Source: Denticeps clupeoides
Lineage: Eukaryota > Chordata > Actinopteri > Clupeiformes > Denticipitidae
DNA length: 64,000 bases
Direction of reading: 5' to 3'
NCBI RefSeq assembly: GCF_900700375.1
Contig: NW_021629815.1
Span: forward strand, 248,001-312,000
Shown: in pieces, positions 1-8,472 of the stretch
Position numbering within the stretch: the first letter of the stretch is position 1
How the letters are laid out: each line of letters opens with the position of its first letter
Translations under genes and position numbers: made by a program
The notes under the pieces: generated by a model
Told to the model about the DNA's origin: nothing
The model's input: the letters and a program-made list of their open reading frames with translations, nothing else
The model's database searches: none

Positions 1-184
1 CGTAGACGTCAAAAACAAAGACGAGACAAAAGTGCAACTGTTAAGCTATTAATTCTTTTAGAAAGGCGTTCATTTAAACATATTAGTGGCTGATACATGC
101 AAAGTTAGTGAAACAGCATAAGTGAATGATTCCAAGAGGCATCAGTGGCTCATTTTTAGTTAATGAAAAAGTAGTTCCCTTTTC
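1..184. other. Unique-looking flank, no gene seen
   Basis: AT-rich sequence with no open frame or repeat unit that I recognise. The only functional hint is an A5 run at 166-170. Read on the minus strand it is a T5 tract 15 nt beyond the tRNA-Ser 3' end, suitable as its Pol III terminator. Confidence 0.5.
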
Positions 185-266
185 CGCTGCGAGCAGGGTT
201 TGAACCTGCGCAGGGAGACCACATTGGATTTCGAGTCCAACGCCTTAACCACTCGGCCATCGCAGC
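185..266 (-). tRNA. tRNA-Ser-CGA: tRNA-Ser, anticodon CGA
   Basis: An intact 82-nt serine tRNA on the minus strand, decoding UCG codons. The acceptor stem pairs perfectly over seven bases (GCTGCGA with TCGCAGC), followed by discriminator G, the base usual for tRNA-Ser. The anticodon is the complement of 231-233 (CGA) in a TTGGA/TCCAA stem. The long variable arm typical of class II tRNAs is present, and the T arm is a 5-bp GCAGG/CCTGC stem with loop TTCAAAC. The internal Pol III promoter is complete: A box TGGCCGAGTGG at 249-259 and B box GGTTCAAACCC at 196-206. No intron is present. A T5 terminator lies just downstream on the minus strand (166-170). CCA is not encoded, as expected in a eukaryote. 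This is the only gene in the window that looks fully functional. Confidence 0.95.
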
Positions 267-296
267 TTTTAAATAAAGAAAAAAAAGCAACTCTGT

Positions 297-340
297 GAGA
301 AGGGGCTTGAATTTGCATCAGGAGACCGTCTTGAAGTCAA
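297..340 (-). pseudogene. tRNA-Ser/Leu-like fragment (3' half)
   Basis: The stretch GGGGCTTGAATTTGCATC and the following AGGAGACC match, at about three bases in four, the T arm and variable arm of the intact tRNA-Ser upstream (AGGGTTTGAACCTGCGC, AGGGAGACC). The acceptor and anticodon arms are not recognisable. It reads as a decayed tRNA duplicate in the same orientation as the intact gene. Confidence 0.5.
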
Positions 341-430
341 TCATCTGATTGAGACATTTCTTGGCATTTTAATGACTGCCATTCAATTGGTGAAGAGGGC
401 AGTTCCTACAAACACTGCAAGCAGTGATAA

Positions 431-466
431 TCAAATCCAACACCTCAACCACTCTGCCATTGCAAC
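431..466 (-). pseudogene. tRNA-Ser/Leu-like fragment (5' half)
   Basis: On the minus strand this gives GTTGCAATGGCAGAGTGG followed by TTGAGGTGTTGGA. It matches the acceptor 5' strand, the D arm and the start of the anticodon arm of a serine or leucine tRNA; the A box TGGCAGAGTGG is intact. Beyond it (391-430) a short GCAGT/ACTGC hairpin occupies the T-arm position but has no B box. It is either the partner half of the 297-340 fragment, split by about 90 bp, or a second decayed copy. Confidence 0.5.
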
Positions 467-594
467 TAAATAGTGCTCGTGATTGTTTAAAAAAGAGAAT
501 AGCTTTCATATTAGTGAACTGGACATCCTGAATGTGAACTTTGAATTCCATACAATCTCACTATAGAAGAGTAAAATGCTTAGACAAATATTAT
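467..594. other. Flank before the 5S array, nothing recognised
   Basis: AT-rich sequence without a recognisable element. The first 5S-like copy begins abruptly at 595 and is preceded by sequence unlike the spacer found between all later copies, so 594/595 is the left edge of the array. Confidence 0.5.
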
Positions 595-713
595 GTGTAC
601 AGACAAACCAGCTGAAGAATGCCCAATGTTGTCTGATCTCAGAAGCTAAGAAGGCTTGGGCCTGGTTAGTACTTGGATGGGAGACTACCTGGGAATACCA
701 GGTGCTGTAAGCT
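595..713 (+). rRNA. 5S-like copy 1 (beta)
   Basis: First copy of the array; it has a unique 5' flank instead of the array spacer. Confidence 0.65.
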
Positions 714-872
714 TTAACTATTGAAAAACTTTTAAAATGAAAGTATTTACATGGCTTTGTTGCTTTTTTTGCCTTTTCTCCATCATAATTTGACAGTAAA
801 GCGGGAGTTTTCACTCTTTGATATGTGTTTAAGCCCCTTTGCTTTAAAGTTCAAGATTTTCAAGCAGAGTTT

Positions 873-991
873 GTGTACGGACAAACTAGCTGAAGAATGC
901 CCAATCTTGTCTTATCTCAGAAGCTAAGAAGGCTTGGGCCTGGTTAGTACTTGGATGGGAGACTACCTGGGAATACCAGGTGCTGTAAGCT
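873..991 (+). rRNA. 5S-like copy 2 (alpha)
   Basis: Alpha type with CTTATCTCAG in place of CTGATCTCAG and an ACAAACTAGC change. Confidence 0.65.
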
Positions 992-1152
992 TTAACTATT
1001 GAAAAACTTTTAAAATGAAAGTATTTACATGGCTTTGTTAGCTTTTTTTGCCTTTTCTCCATCATAATTTGACAGTAAAGCGGGAGTTTTCGCACTTTAT
1101 AATGTTTTCTAAGCCCTTTTGGTTTAAAGTTCAAGATTTTCAAGCAAAGTTT

Positions 1153-1271
1153 GCGTACGGACAAACCAGCTAAAGAATGCCCAATCTTGTCTGATCTCAG
1201 AAGCTAAGAAGGCTTGGGCCTGGTTAGTACTTGGATGGGAGACTACCTGGGAATACCAAGTGCTGTAAGCT
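1153..1271 (+). rRNA. 5S-like copy 3 (alpha-like, GCGTACGG)
   Basis: Starts GCGTACGG and has ACCAAGTGC near the 3' end. Its downstream spacer is replaced by the foldback at 1281-1409. Confidence 0.65.
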
Positions 1272-1280
1272 TTAACTATT

Positions 1281-1409
1281 GTCAAATTATGATGGAGAAA
1301 AGGCAAAAAAGCTAACAAAGCCATGTAAATACTTTTATTTTAAATGTTAAAATAAAAGTATTTACATGGCTTTGTTAGCTTTTTTGCCTTTTCTCCATCA
1401 TAATTTGAC
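1281..1409. repeat. Perfect inverted repeat, 63-bp arms, 3-nt loop
   Basis: The left arm 1281-1343 is the exact reverse complement of the right arm 1347-1409, with loop ATG at 1344-1346. I checked the pairing block by block. The right arm is normal 5S-array spacer (from TTAAAATAAAAGT through CTTTGTTAGC to ATAATTTGAC); the left arm is the same stretch inverted, joined to the end of copy 3 at CTATT|GTCAAA. Confidence 0.95.
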
Positions 1410-1487
1410 AGTAAAGCGGGAGTTTTCACACTTTATAATGTTTTCAAAGCCCTTTTGTTTAAAGTCCAAGATTTTCAAGCAGAGTTT

Positions 1488-1606
1488 GCTTACAGACATG
1501 CCAGCTGAAGATTGCCCAATCTTGTCTGATCTCAGAAGCTAAGAAGGCTTGGGCCTAGTTAGTACTTGGATGGGAGACTACCTGGGAATACCAGGTGCTG
1601 TAAGCT
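1488..1606 (+). rRNA. 5S-like copy 4 (delta/alpha chimera)
   Basis: The 5' part is delta (GCTTACAG, GATTGCCC), but the 3' part is the standard CTACCTGGGAATACC form rather than the delta CTACGTAGGAATGCC form. Confidence 0.65.
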
Positions 1607-1767
1607 TTAACTATTGAAAAACTTTTAAAATAAAAGTATTTACATGGCTTTGTTAGCTTTTTTTGCCTTTTCTCCATCATATTTTGACAGTAAAGCGGGA
1701 GTTTTCGCACATTATCATGTTTTCAAAGCCCTTTTGGTTTAAAGTTCAAGATTTTCAAGCAGAGTTT

Positions 1768-1886
1768 GTGTACAGACAAACCAGCTGAAGAATGCCCAAT
1801 GTTGTCTGATCTCAGAAGCTAAGAAGGCTTGGGCCTGGTTAGTACTTGGATGGGAGACTACCCGGGAATACCAGGTGCTGTAAGCT
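1768..1886 (+). rRNA. 5S-like copy 5 (beta)
   Basis: Beta type with CTACCCGGGAATACC. Confidence 0.65.
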
Positions 1887-2046
1887 TTAACTATTGAAAA
1901 ACTTTTAAAATGAAAGTATTTACATGGCTATGTTAGCTTTTTTTGCCTTTTCTCCATCATAATTTGACAGTAAAGCGGGAGTTTTCACTCTTTGATATGT
2001 GTTCAAGTCCTTTTGGTTTAAAGTTTAAGATTTTCAAGCAGAGTTT

Positions 2047-2165
2047 GTGTACAGACAAACCAGCTGAAGAATGCCCAATGTTGTCTGATCTCAGAAGCTA
2101 AGAAGGCTTGGGCCTAGTTAGTACTTGGATGGGAGACTACCTGGGAATACCAGGTGCTGTAAGCT
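2047..2165 (+). rRNA. 5S-like copy 6 (beta)
   Basis: Beta type with GGGCCTAGTTAG. Confidence 0.65.
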
Positions 2166-2325
2166 TTAACTATTGAAAAACTTTTAAAATGAAAGTATTT
2201 ACATGGCTATGTTAGCTTTTTTTGCCTTTTCTCCATCATAATTTGACAGTAAAGCGGGAGTTTTCACTCTTTGATATGTGTTTAAGCCCCTTTGGTTTAA
2301 AGTTCAAGATTTTCAAGCAGAGTTT

Positions 2326-2444
2326 GTGTACGGACAAACCAGCTGAAGAATGCCCAATCTTGTCTTATCTCTGAAGCTAAGAAGGCTTGGGCCTGGTTAG
2401 TACTTGGATGGGAGACTACCTGGGAATACCAGGTGCTGTAAGCT
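2326..2444 (+). rRNA. 5S-like copy 7 (alpha)
   Basis: Alpha type with CTTATCTCTG. It directly precedes cassette 1, with no delta copy between. Confidence 0.65.
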
Positions 2445-2572
2445 TTAACTATTGTAAAACTTTTAAAATGAAAGTATTTACATCACTTTGTTAACTTTTT
2501 TTAAAGTAAGTTAAGGGGTATTTTCTTTCTTTGATATGTTTTCCCGCCTTTTTTCTTTTTTTTTTTTTTTTT

Positions 2573-2693
2573 AACTTCTCTTCAGGTTTCTTTGTCTGTG
2601 TGTGCTCTACAACGATCATTCACAGGCTTGAAGCTGAATCGATTAGGTGGGGTTTTCCAGCCCTCGGCCTTCAGGTGCTACGCACCCTGATGT
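2573..2693. other. 121-nt cassette segment of uncertain origin, possibly U1 snRNA-like (copy 1)
   Basis: The same 121 nt occur in all four cassettes. On the plus strand AGGTGGGGTTTTCCAG and CGCACCCTGATGTC resemble the U1 stretches AGGTGGTTTTCCCAG and TGCACTCCGGATGTG in the same order. The rest does not align well, and the U1 5' splice-site recognition sequence is absent. Alternatively, read on the minus strand the segment ends in an A-run, as a retroposed transcript would. A hairpin AGGTGC/GCACCCT is visible. Confidence 0.3.
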
Positions 2694-2813
2694 CAATTTA
2701 ATATCTGATATGTCATATTAAGCGGATTTTTAGAACAGGGAGTCGGCAATAGGGCCTGCTCCATCCGCTCCATTCATCGACCCAGTATTGCATTGCCTCT
2801 AGAAGGTGTGCAC
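2694..2813 (+). pseudogene. U2 snRNA pseudogene, cassette copy 1
   Basis: AATTTAATATCTGATATGTC, GGATTTTTAGAACAGGGAG, CCTGCTCCATCCGCTCC, CATCGACCCAGTATTGCA and a GGTGTGCAC end follow the 3' two thirds of U2 snRNA in order, through the Sm region and stem-loops III and IV. The 5' region with the branch-site recognition GTAGTA is missing, and about 18 nt covering stem IIb are deleted. It cannot act as U2. Confidence 0.85.
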
Positions 2814-2960
2814 TTTATTTGTTGTATTGCAAATAAAAGCTTACCACTCCAACTTTTTGCCTTTTCTCCATCATAATTTGACAGTAAAGCGGAAGTTTTC
2901 ACTCTTTGATATGTGTTCAAGCCCCTTTGGTTTAAAGTTCAAGATTTTCAAGCAGAGTTT

Positions 2961-3079
2961 GTGTATGGACAAACCAGCTGAAGAATGCCCAATCTTGTCT
3001 GATCTCAGAAGCTAAGAAGGCTTGGGCCTGGTTAGTACTTGGATGGGAGACTACCTGGGAATACCAGGTGCTGTAAGCT
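2961..3079 (+). rRNA. 5S-like copy 8 (gamma)
   Basis: First copy after cassette 1; gamma start GTGTATGG. Confidence 0.65.
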
Positions 3080-3240
3080 TTAACTATTGAAAAACTTTTA
3101 AAATGAAAGTATTTACATGGCTTTGTTAGCTTTTTTTGCCTTTTTCTGCATCATAATTTGACAGTAAAGTGGGAGTTTTCACTCTTTGATATGTGTTCAC
3201 GCCCCTTTGGTTTAAAGTTCAAGATTTTCAAGCAGAGTTT

Positions 3241-3359
3241 GTGTACGGACAAACCAGCTGAAGAATGCCCAATCTTGTCTGATCTCAGAAGCTAAGAAGG
3301 CTTGGGCCTGGTTAGTACTTGGATGGGAGACTACCTGGGAATACCAGGTGCTGTAAGCT
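3241..3359 (+). rRNA. 5S-like copy 9 (alpha)
   Basis: Standard alpha copy. Confidence 0.65.
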
Positions 3360-3520
3360 TTAACTATTGAAAAACTTTTAAAATGAAAGTATTTACATGG
3401 CTTTGTTAGCTTTTTTTGCCTTTTCTCCATCATATTTTGACAGTAAAGCGGGAGTTTTCACACATTATAATGTTTTCAAAGCCCTTTTGGTTTAAAGTTC
3501 AAGATTTTCAAGCAGAGTTT

Positions 3521-3639
3521 GTGTACAGAAAAACCAGCTGAAGAATGCCCAATGTTGTCTGATCTCAGAAGCTAAGAAGGCTTGGGCCTAGTTAGTACTT
3601 GGATGGGAGACTACCTGGGAATACCAGGTGCTGTAAGCT
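3521..3639 (+). rRNA. 5S-like copy 10 (beta)
   Basis: Beta type with GTGTACAGAAAAACC and GGGCCTAGTTAG. Confidence 0.65.
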
Positions 3640-3800
3640 TTAACTATTGAAAAACTTTTAAAATAAAAGTATTTACATGGCTTTGTTAGCTTTTTTTGCC
3701 TTTTCTCCATCATATTTTGACAGTAAAGCGGGAGTTTTCGCACATTATCATGTTTTCAAAGCCCTTTTGGTTTAAAGTTCAAGATTTTCAAGCAGAGTTT

Positions 3801-3919
3801 GTGTACAGACAAACCAGCTGAAGAATGCCCAATGTTGTCTGATCTCAGAAGCTAAGAAGGCTTGGGCCTGGTTAGTACTTGGATGGGAGACTACCCGGGA
3901 ATACCAGGTGCTGTAAGCT
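3801..3919 (+). rRNA. 5S-like copy 11 (beta)
   Basis: Beta type with CTACCCGGGAATACC, as in copy 5. Confidence 0.65.
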
Positions 3920-4079
3920 TTAACTATTGAAAAACTTTTAAAATGAAAGTATTTACATGGCTATGTTAGCTTTTTTTGCCTTTTCTCCATCATAATTTGA
4001 CAGTAAAGCGGGAGTTTTCACTCTTTGATATGTGTTCAAGTCCTTTTGGTTTAAAGTTTAAGATTTTCAAGCAGAGTTT

Positions 4080-4198
4080 GTGTACAGACAAACCAGCTGA
4101 AGAATGCCGAATGTTGTCTGATCTCAGAAGCTAAGAAGGCTTGGGCCTGGTTAGTACTTGGATGGGAGACTACCTGGGAATACCAGGTGCTGTAAGCT
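4080..4198 (+). rRNA. 5S-like copy 12 (beta)
   Basis: Beta type with AATGCCGAATG. Confidence 0.65.
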
Positions 4199-4358
4199 TT
4201 ACCTATTGAAAAACTTTTAAAATGAAAGTATTTACATGGCTATGTTAGCTTTTTTTGCCTTTTCTCCATCATAATTTGACAGTAAAGCGGGAGTTTTCAC
4301 TCTTTGATATGTGTTCAAGCCCCTTTGGTTTAAAGTTCAAGATTTTCAAGCAGAGTTT

Positions 4359-4477
4359 GTGTACGGACAAACCAGCTGAAGAATGGCCAATCTTGTCTGA
4401 TCTCAGAAGCTAAGAAGGCTTGGGCCCGGTTAGTATTTGGATGGGAGACTACCTGGGAATGCCAGGTGCTGTAAGCT
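4359..4477 (+). rRNA. 5S-like copy 13 (alpha, GGCC)
   Basis: Alpha type with AATGGCCAATC and GAATGCCAGG; also GGGCCCGGTTAGTATTTGG. Confidence 0.65.
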
Positions 4478-4637
4478 TTAACTATTAAAAAACTTTTAAA
4501 ATGAAAGTATTTACATGGCTTTGTTAGCTTTTTTTGCCCTTTTTCCATCATAATTTGACAGTAAAGCGGGAGTTTTCACTCTTTGATATGTGTTTAAGCC
4601 CCTTTGGTTTAAAGTTCAAGATTTTCAAGCAGAGTTT

Positions 4638-4756
4638 GTGTACGGACAAACCAGCTGAAGAATGCCCAATCTTGTCTTATCTCTGAAGCTAAGAAGGCTT
4701 GGGCCTGGTTAGTACTTGGATGGGAGACTACCTGGGAATACCAGGTGCTGTAAGCT
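4638..4756 (+). rRNA. 5S-like copy 14 (alpha)
   Basis: Alpha type with CTTATCTCTG. Confidence 0.65.
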
Positions 4757-4915
4757 TTAACTAATGAAAAACTTTTAAAATGAAAGTATTTACATGGCTT
4801 TGTTAGCTTTTTTGCCTTTTCTCCATCATAATTTGACAGTAAAGCGGGAGTTTTCGCACTTTATAATGTTTTCAAAGCCCTTTTGTTTAAAGTCCAAGAT
4901 TTTCAAGCAGAGTTT

Positions 4916-5034
4916 GCTTACAGACATGCCAGCTGAAGATTGCCCAATCTTGTCTGATCTCAGAAGCTAAGAAGGCCTGGGCCTGGTTAGTACTTGGATG
5001 GGAGACTACGTAAGAATGCCAGGTGCAGTAAGCT
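4916..5034 (+). rRNA. 5S-like copy 15 (delta)
   Basis: Full delta copy (GCTTACAG, GAAGGCCTGGG, GAATGCCAGGTGCAGTAAGC) just before cassette 2. Its terminal helix pairs better than in the other types. Confidence 0.65.
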
Positions 5035-5090
5035 TTAACTATTGAAAACTTTTAAAATGAAAGTATTTACATCACTTTGTTAACTTTTTT

Positions 5091-5449
5091 TAAAGTAAGT
5101 TAAGGGGTATTTTCTTTCTTTGATATGTTTTCCCGACTCTTTTCTTTTTTTTTTTTTTTTTTTTTTTTAACTTCTCTTCAGGTTTCTTTGTCTGTGTGTG
5201 CTCTACAACGATCATTCACAGGCTTGAAGCTGAATCGATTAGGTGGGGTTTTCCAGCCCTCGGCCTTCAGGTGCTACGCACCCTGATGTCAATTTAATAT
5301 CTGATATGTCATATTAAGCGGATTTTTAGAACAGGGAGTCGGCAATAGGGCCTGCTCCATCCGCTCCATTCATCGACCCAGTATTGCATTGCCTCTAGAA
5401 GGTGTGCACTTTATTTGTTGTATTGCAAATAAAAGCTTACCACTCCAAC
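5091..5449 (+). repeat. Composite cassette 2
   Basis: Same structure as cassette 1, with a T24 run. The 121-nt segment is at 5169-5289. Confidence 0.75.
5290..5409 (+). pseudogene. U2 snRNA pseudogene, cassette copy 2
   Basis: Essentially the same as the cassette 1 copy, with the same 5' loss and stem IIb deletion, so both descend from one already defective U2 sequence. Confidence 0.85.
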
Positions 5450-5556
5450 TTTTTGCCTTTTCTCCATCATAATTTGACAGTAAAACGGAAGTTTTCACTC
5501 TTTGATATGTGTTCAAGCCCCTTTGGTTTAAAGTTCAAGATTTTCAAGCAGAGTTT

Positions 5557-5675
5557 GTGTATGGACAAACCAGCTGAAGAATGCCCAATCTTGTCTGATC
5601 TCAGAAGCTAAGAAGGCTTGGGCCTGGTTAGTACTTGGGTGGGAGTCTACCTGGGAATACCAGGTGCTGTAAGCT
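5557..5675 (+). rRNA. 5S-like copy 16 (gamma)
   Basis: First copy after cassette 2; gamma with TTGGGTGGGAGTCTACC. Confidence 0.65.
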
Positions 5676-5835
5676 TTAACTATTGAAAAACTTTTAAAAT
5701 GAAAGTATTTACATGGCTTTGTTAGCTTTTTTGCCTTTTTCTGCATCATAATTTGACAGTAAAGTGGGATTTTTCACTCTTTGATATGTGTTCACGCCCC
5801 TTTGGTTTAAAGTTCAAGATTTTCAAGCAGAGTTT

Positions 5836-5954
5836 GTGTACGGATAAACCAGCTGAAGAATGCCCAATCTTGTCTGATCTCAGAAGCTAAGAAGGCTTGG
5901 GCCTGGTTAGTACTTGGATGGGAGACTACCTGGGAATACCAGGTGCTGTAAGCT
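5836..5954 (+). rRNA. 5S-like copy 17 (alpha)
   Basis: Alpha type with CGGATAAACC. Confidence 0.65.
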
Positions 5955-6115
5955 TTAACTATTGAAAAACTTTTAAAATGAAAGTATTTACATGGCTTTG
6001 TTAGCTTTTTTTGCCTTTTCTCCATCATATTTTGACAGTAAAGCGGGAGTTTTCACACATTATAATGTTTTCAAAGCCCTTTTGGTTTAAAGTTCAAGAT
6101 TTTCAAGCAGAGTTT

Positions 6116-6234
6116 GTGTACAGAAAAACCAGCTGAAGAATGCCCAATGTTGTCTGATCTCAGAAGCTAAGAAGGCTTGGGCCTGGTTAGTACTTGGATG
6201 GGAGACTACCCGGGAATACCAGGTGCTGTAAGCT
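6116..6234 (+). rRNA. 5S-like copy 18 (beta)
   Basis: Beta type with GTGTACAGAAAAACC and CTACCCGGG. Confidence 0.65.
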
Positions 6235-6395
6235 TTAACTATTGAAAAACTTTTAAAATGAAAGTATTTACATGGCTATGTTAGCTTTTTTTGCCTTTTC
6301 TCCATCATAATTTGACAGTAAAGCGGGAGTTTTCACTCTTTGATATGTGTTCAAGCCCCTTTTGGTTTAAAGTTCAAGATTTTCAAGCAGAGTTT

Positions 6396-6514
6396 GTGTA
6401 TGGACAAACCAGCTGAAGAATGCCCAATCTTGTCTGATCTCAGAAGCTAAGAAGGCTTGGGCCTGGTTAGTACTTGGGTGGGAGTCTACCTGGGAATACC
6501 AGGTGCTGTAAGCT
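6396..6514 (+). rRNA. 5S-like copy 19 (gamma)
   Basis: Carries the same private changes as copy 16 (GTGTATGG, GGGTGGGAGTCTACC) but is not preceded by a cassette. Copies 19-20 are therefore a recent duplicate of copies 16-17. Confidence 0.65.
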
Positions 6515-6675
6515 TTAACTATTGAAAAACTTTTAAAATGAAAGTATTTACATGGCTTTGTTAGCTTTTTTTGCCTTTTTCTGCATCATAATTTGACAGT
6601 AAAGTGGGATTTTTCACTCTTTGATATGTGTTCACGCCCCTTTGGTTTAAAGTTCAAGATTTTCAAGCAGAGTTT

Positions 6676-6794
6676 GTGTACGGATAAACCAGCTGAAGAA
6701 TGCCCAATCTTGTCTGATCTCAGAAGCTAAGAAGGCTTGGGCCTGGTTAGTACTTGGATGGGAGACTACCCGGGAATACCAGGTGCTGTAAGCT
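6676..6794 (+). rRNA. 5S-like copy 20 (alpha)
   Basis: CGGATAAACC as in copy 17, with CTACCCGGG as in copy 18. Confidence 0.65.
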
Positions 6795-6954
6795 TTAACT
6801 ATTGAAAAACTTTTAAAATGAAAGTATTTACATGGCTATGTTAGCTTTTTTTGCCTTTTCTCCATCATAATTTGACAGTAAAGCGGGAGTTTTCACTCTT
6901 TGATATGTGTTCAAGTCCTTTTGGTTTAAAGTTCAAGATTTTCAAGCAGAGTTT

Positions 6955-7073
6955 GTGTACAGACAAACCAGCTGAAGAATGCCCAATGTTGTCTGATCTC
7001 AGAAGCTAAGAAGGCTTGGGCCTAGTTAGTACTTGGATGGGAGACTACCTGGGAATACCAGGTGCTGTAAGCT
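6955..7073 (+). rRNA. 5S-like copy 21 (beta)
   Basis: Beta type with GGGCCTAGTTAG. Confidence 0.65.
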
Positions 7074-7234
7074 TTAACTATTGAAAAACTTTTAAAATGA
7101 AAGTATTTACATGGCTTTGTTAGCTTTTTTTGCCTTTTCTCCATCATATTTTGACAGTAAAGCGGGAGTTTTCACACATTATAATGTTTTCAAAGCCCTT
7201 TTGGTTTAAAGTTCAAGATTTTCAAGCAGAGTTT

Positions 7235-7353
7235 GTGTACAGAAAAACCAGCTGAAGAATGCCCAATGTTGTCTGATCTCAGAAGCTAAGAAGGCTTGGG
7301 CCTAGTTAGTACTTGGATGGGAGACTACCTGGGAATACCAGGTGCTGTAAGCT
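7235..7353 (+). rRNA. 5S-like copy 22 (beta)
   Basis: Beta type with GTGTACAGAAAAACC and GGGCCTAGTTAG, like copy 10. Confidence 0.65.
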
Positions 7354-7514
7354 TTAACTATTGAAAAACTTTTAAAATGAAAGTATTTACATGGCTTTGT
7401 TAGCTTTTTTTGCCTTTTCTCCATCATATTTTGACAGTAAAGCGGGAGTTTTCGCACATTATAATGTTTTCAAAGCCCTTTTGGTTTAAAGTTCAAGATT
7501 TTCAAGCAGAGTTT

Positions 7515-7633
7515 GTGTACAGACAAACCAGCTGAAGAATGCCCAATGTTGTCTGATCTCAGAAGCTAAGAAGGCTTGGGCCTGGTTAGTACTTGGATGG
7601 GAGACTACCTGGGAATACCAGGTGCTGTAAGCT
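7515..7633 (+). rRNA. 5S-like copy 23 (beta)
   Basis: Standard beta copy. Confidence 0.65.
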
Positions 7634-7794
7634 TTAACTATTGAAAAACTTTTAAAATGAAAGTATTTACATGGCTATGTTAGCTTTTTTTGCCTTTTCT
7701 CCATCATAATTTGACAGTAAAGCGGGAGTTTTCACTCTTTGATATGTGTTCAAGTCCCTTTTGGTTTAAAGTTCAAGATTTTCAAGCAGAGTTT

Positions 7795-7913
7795 GTGTAC
7801 AGACAAACCAGCTGAAGAATGCCCAATGTTGTCTGATCTCAGAAGCTAAGAAGGCTTGGGCCTGGTTAGTACTTGGATGGGAGACTACCTGGGAATACCA
7901 GGTGCTGTAAGCT
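7795..7913 (+). rRNA. 5S-like copy 24 (beta)
   Basis: Standard beta copy. Confidence 0.65.
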
Positions 7914-8073
7914 TTAACTATTGAAAAACTTTTAAAATGAAAGTATTTACATGGCTATGTTAGCTTTTTTTGCCTTTTCTCCATCATAATTTGACAGTAA
8001 AGCGGGAGTTTTCACTCTTTGATATGTGTTCAAGCCCCTTTGGTTTAAAGTTCAAGATTTTCAAGCAGAGTTT

Positions 8074-8192
8074 GTGTACGGACAAACCAGCTGAAGAATG
8101 CCCAATCTTGTCTGATCTCAGAAGCTAAGAAGGCTTGGGCCTGGTTAGTACTTGGATGGGAGACTACCTGGGAATACCAGGTGCTGTAAGCT
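8074..8192 (+). rRNA. 5S-like copy 25 (alpha)
   Basis: Standard alpha copy. Confidence 0.65.
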
Positions 8193-8353
8193 TTAACTAT
8201 TGAAAAACTTTTAAAATGAAAGTATTTACATGGCTTTGTTAGCTTTTTTTGCCTTTTCTCCATCATATTTTGACAGTAAAGCGGGAGTTTTCACACATTA
8301 TAATGTTTTCAAAGCCCTTTTGGTTTAAAGTTCAAGATTTTCAAGCAGAGTTT

Positions 8354-8472
8354 GTGTACAGACAAAGCAGCTGAAGAATGCCCAATGTTGTCTGATCTCA
8401 GAAGCTAAGAAGGCTTGGGCCTAGTTAGTACTTGGATGGGAGACTACCTGGGAATACCAGGTGCTGTAAGCT
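8354..8472 (+). rRNA. 5S-like copy 26 (beta)
   Basis: Beta type with ACAAAGCAGC and GGGCCTAGTTAG. Confidence 0.65.

Larger units (their letters stand above)
2499..2853 (+). repeat. Composite cassette 1 (divergent spacer + T-run + 121-nt segment + U2 pseudogene)
   Basis: The opening 50 bp (GTTAAGGGGTATTTTC, TTTGATATGTTTTC) is a diverged form of the 5S spacer. A T17 run and a 121-nt segment then stand where a 5S sequence would be, followed by a U2-derived stretch and a short AT-rich tail, before normal spacer resumes with GCCTTTTCTCC. The cassette therefore replaced or interrupted one 5S unit. The other copies begin at 5091, 11880 and 17821; their T-runs are 24, 22 and 15 nt. Confidence 0.75.

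Noticed and set aside
2570-2600. 3' splice site (T-run, TTAAC, TTCTCTTCAG)
   Set aside because: It fits the consensus, but no exon, donor or reading frame is present. The T-run varies from 15 to 24 between copies, as a simple slippage tract would.
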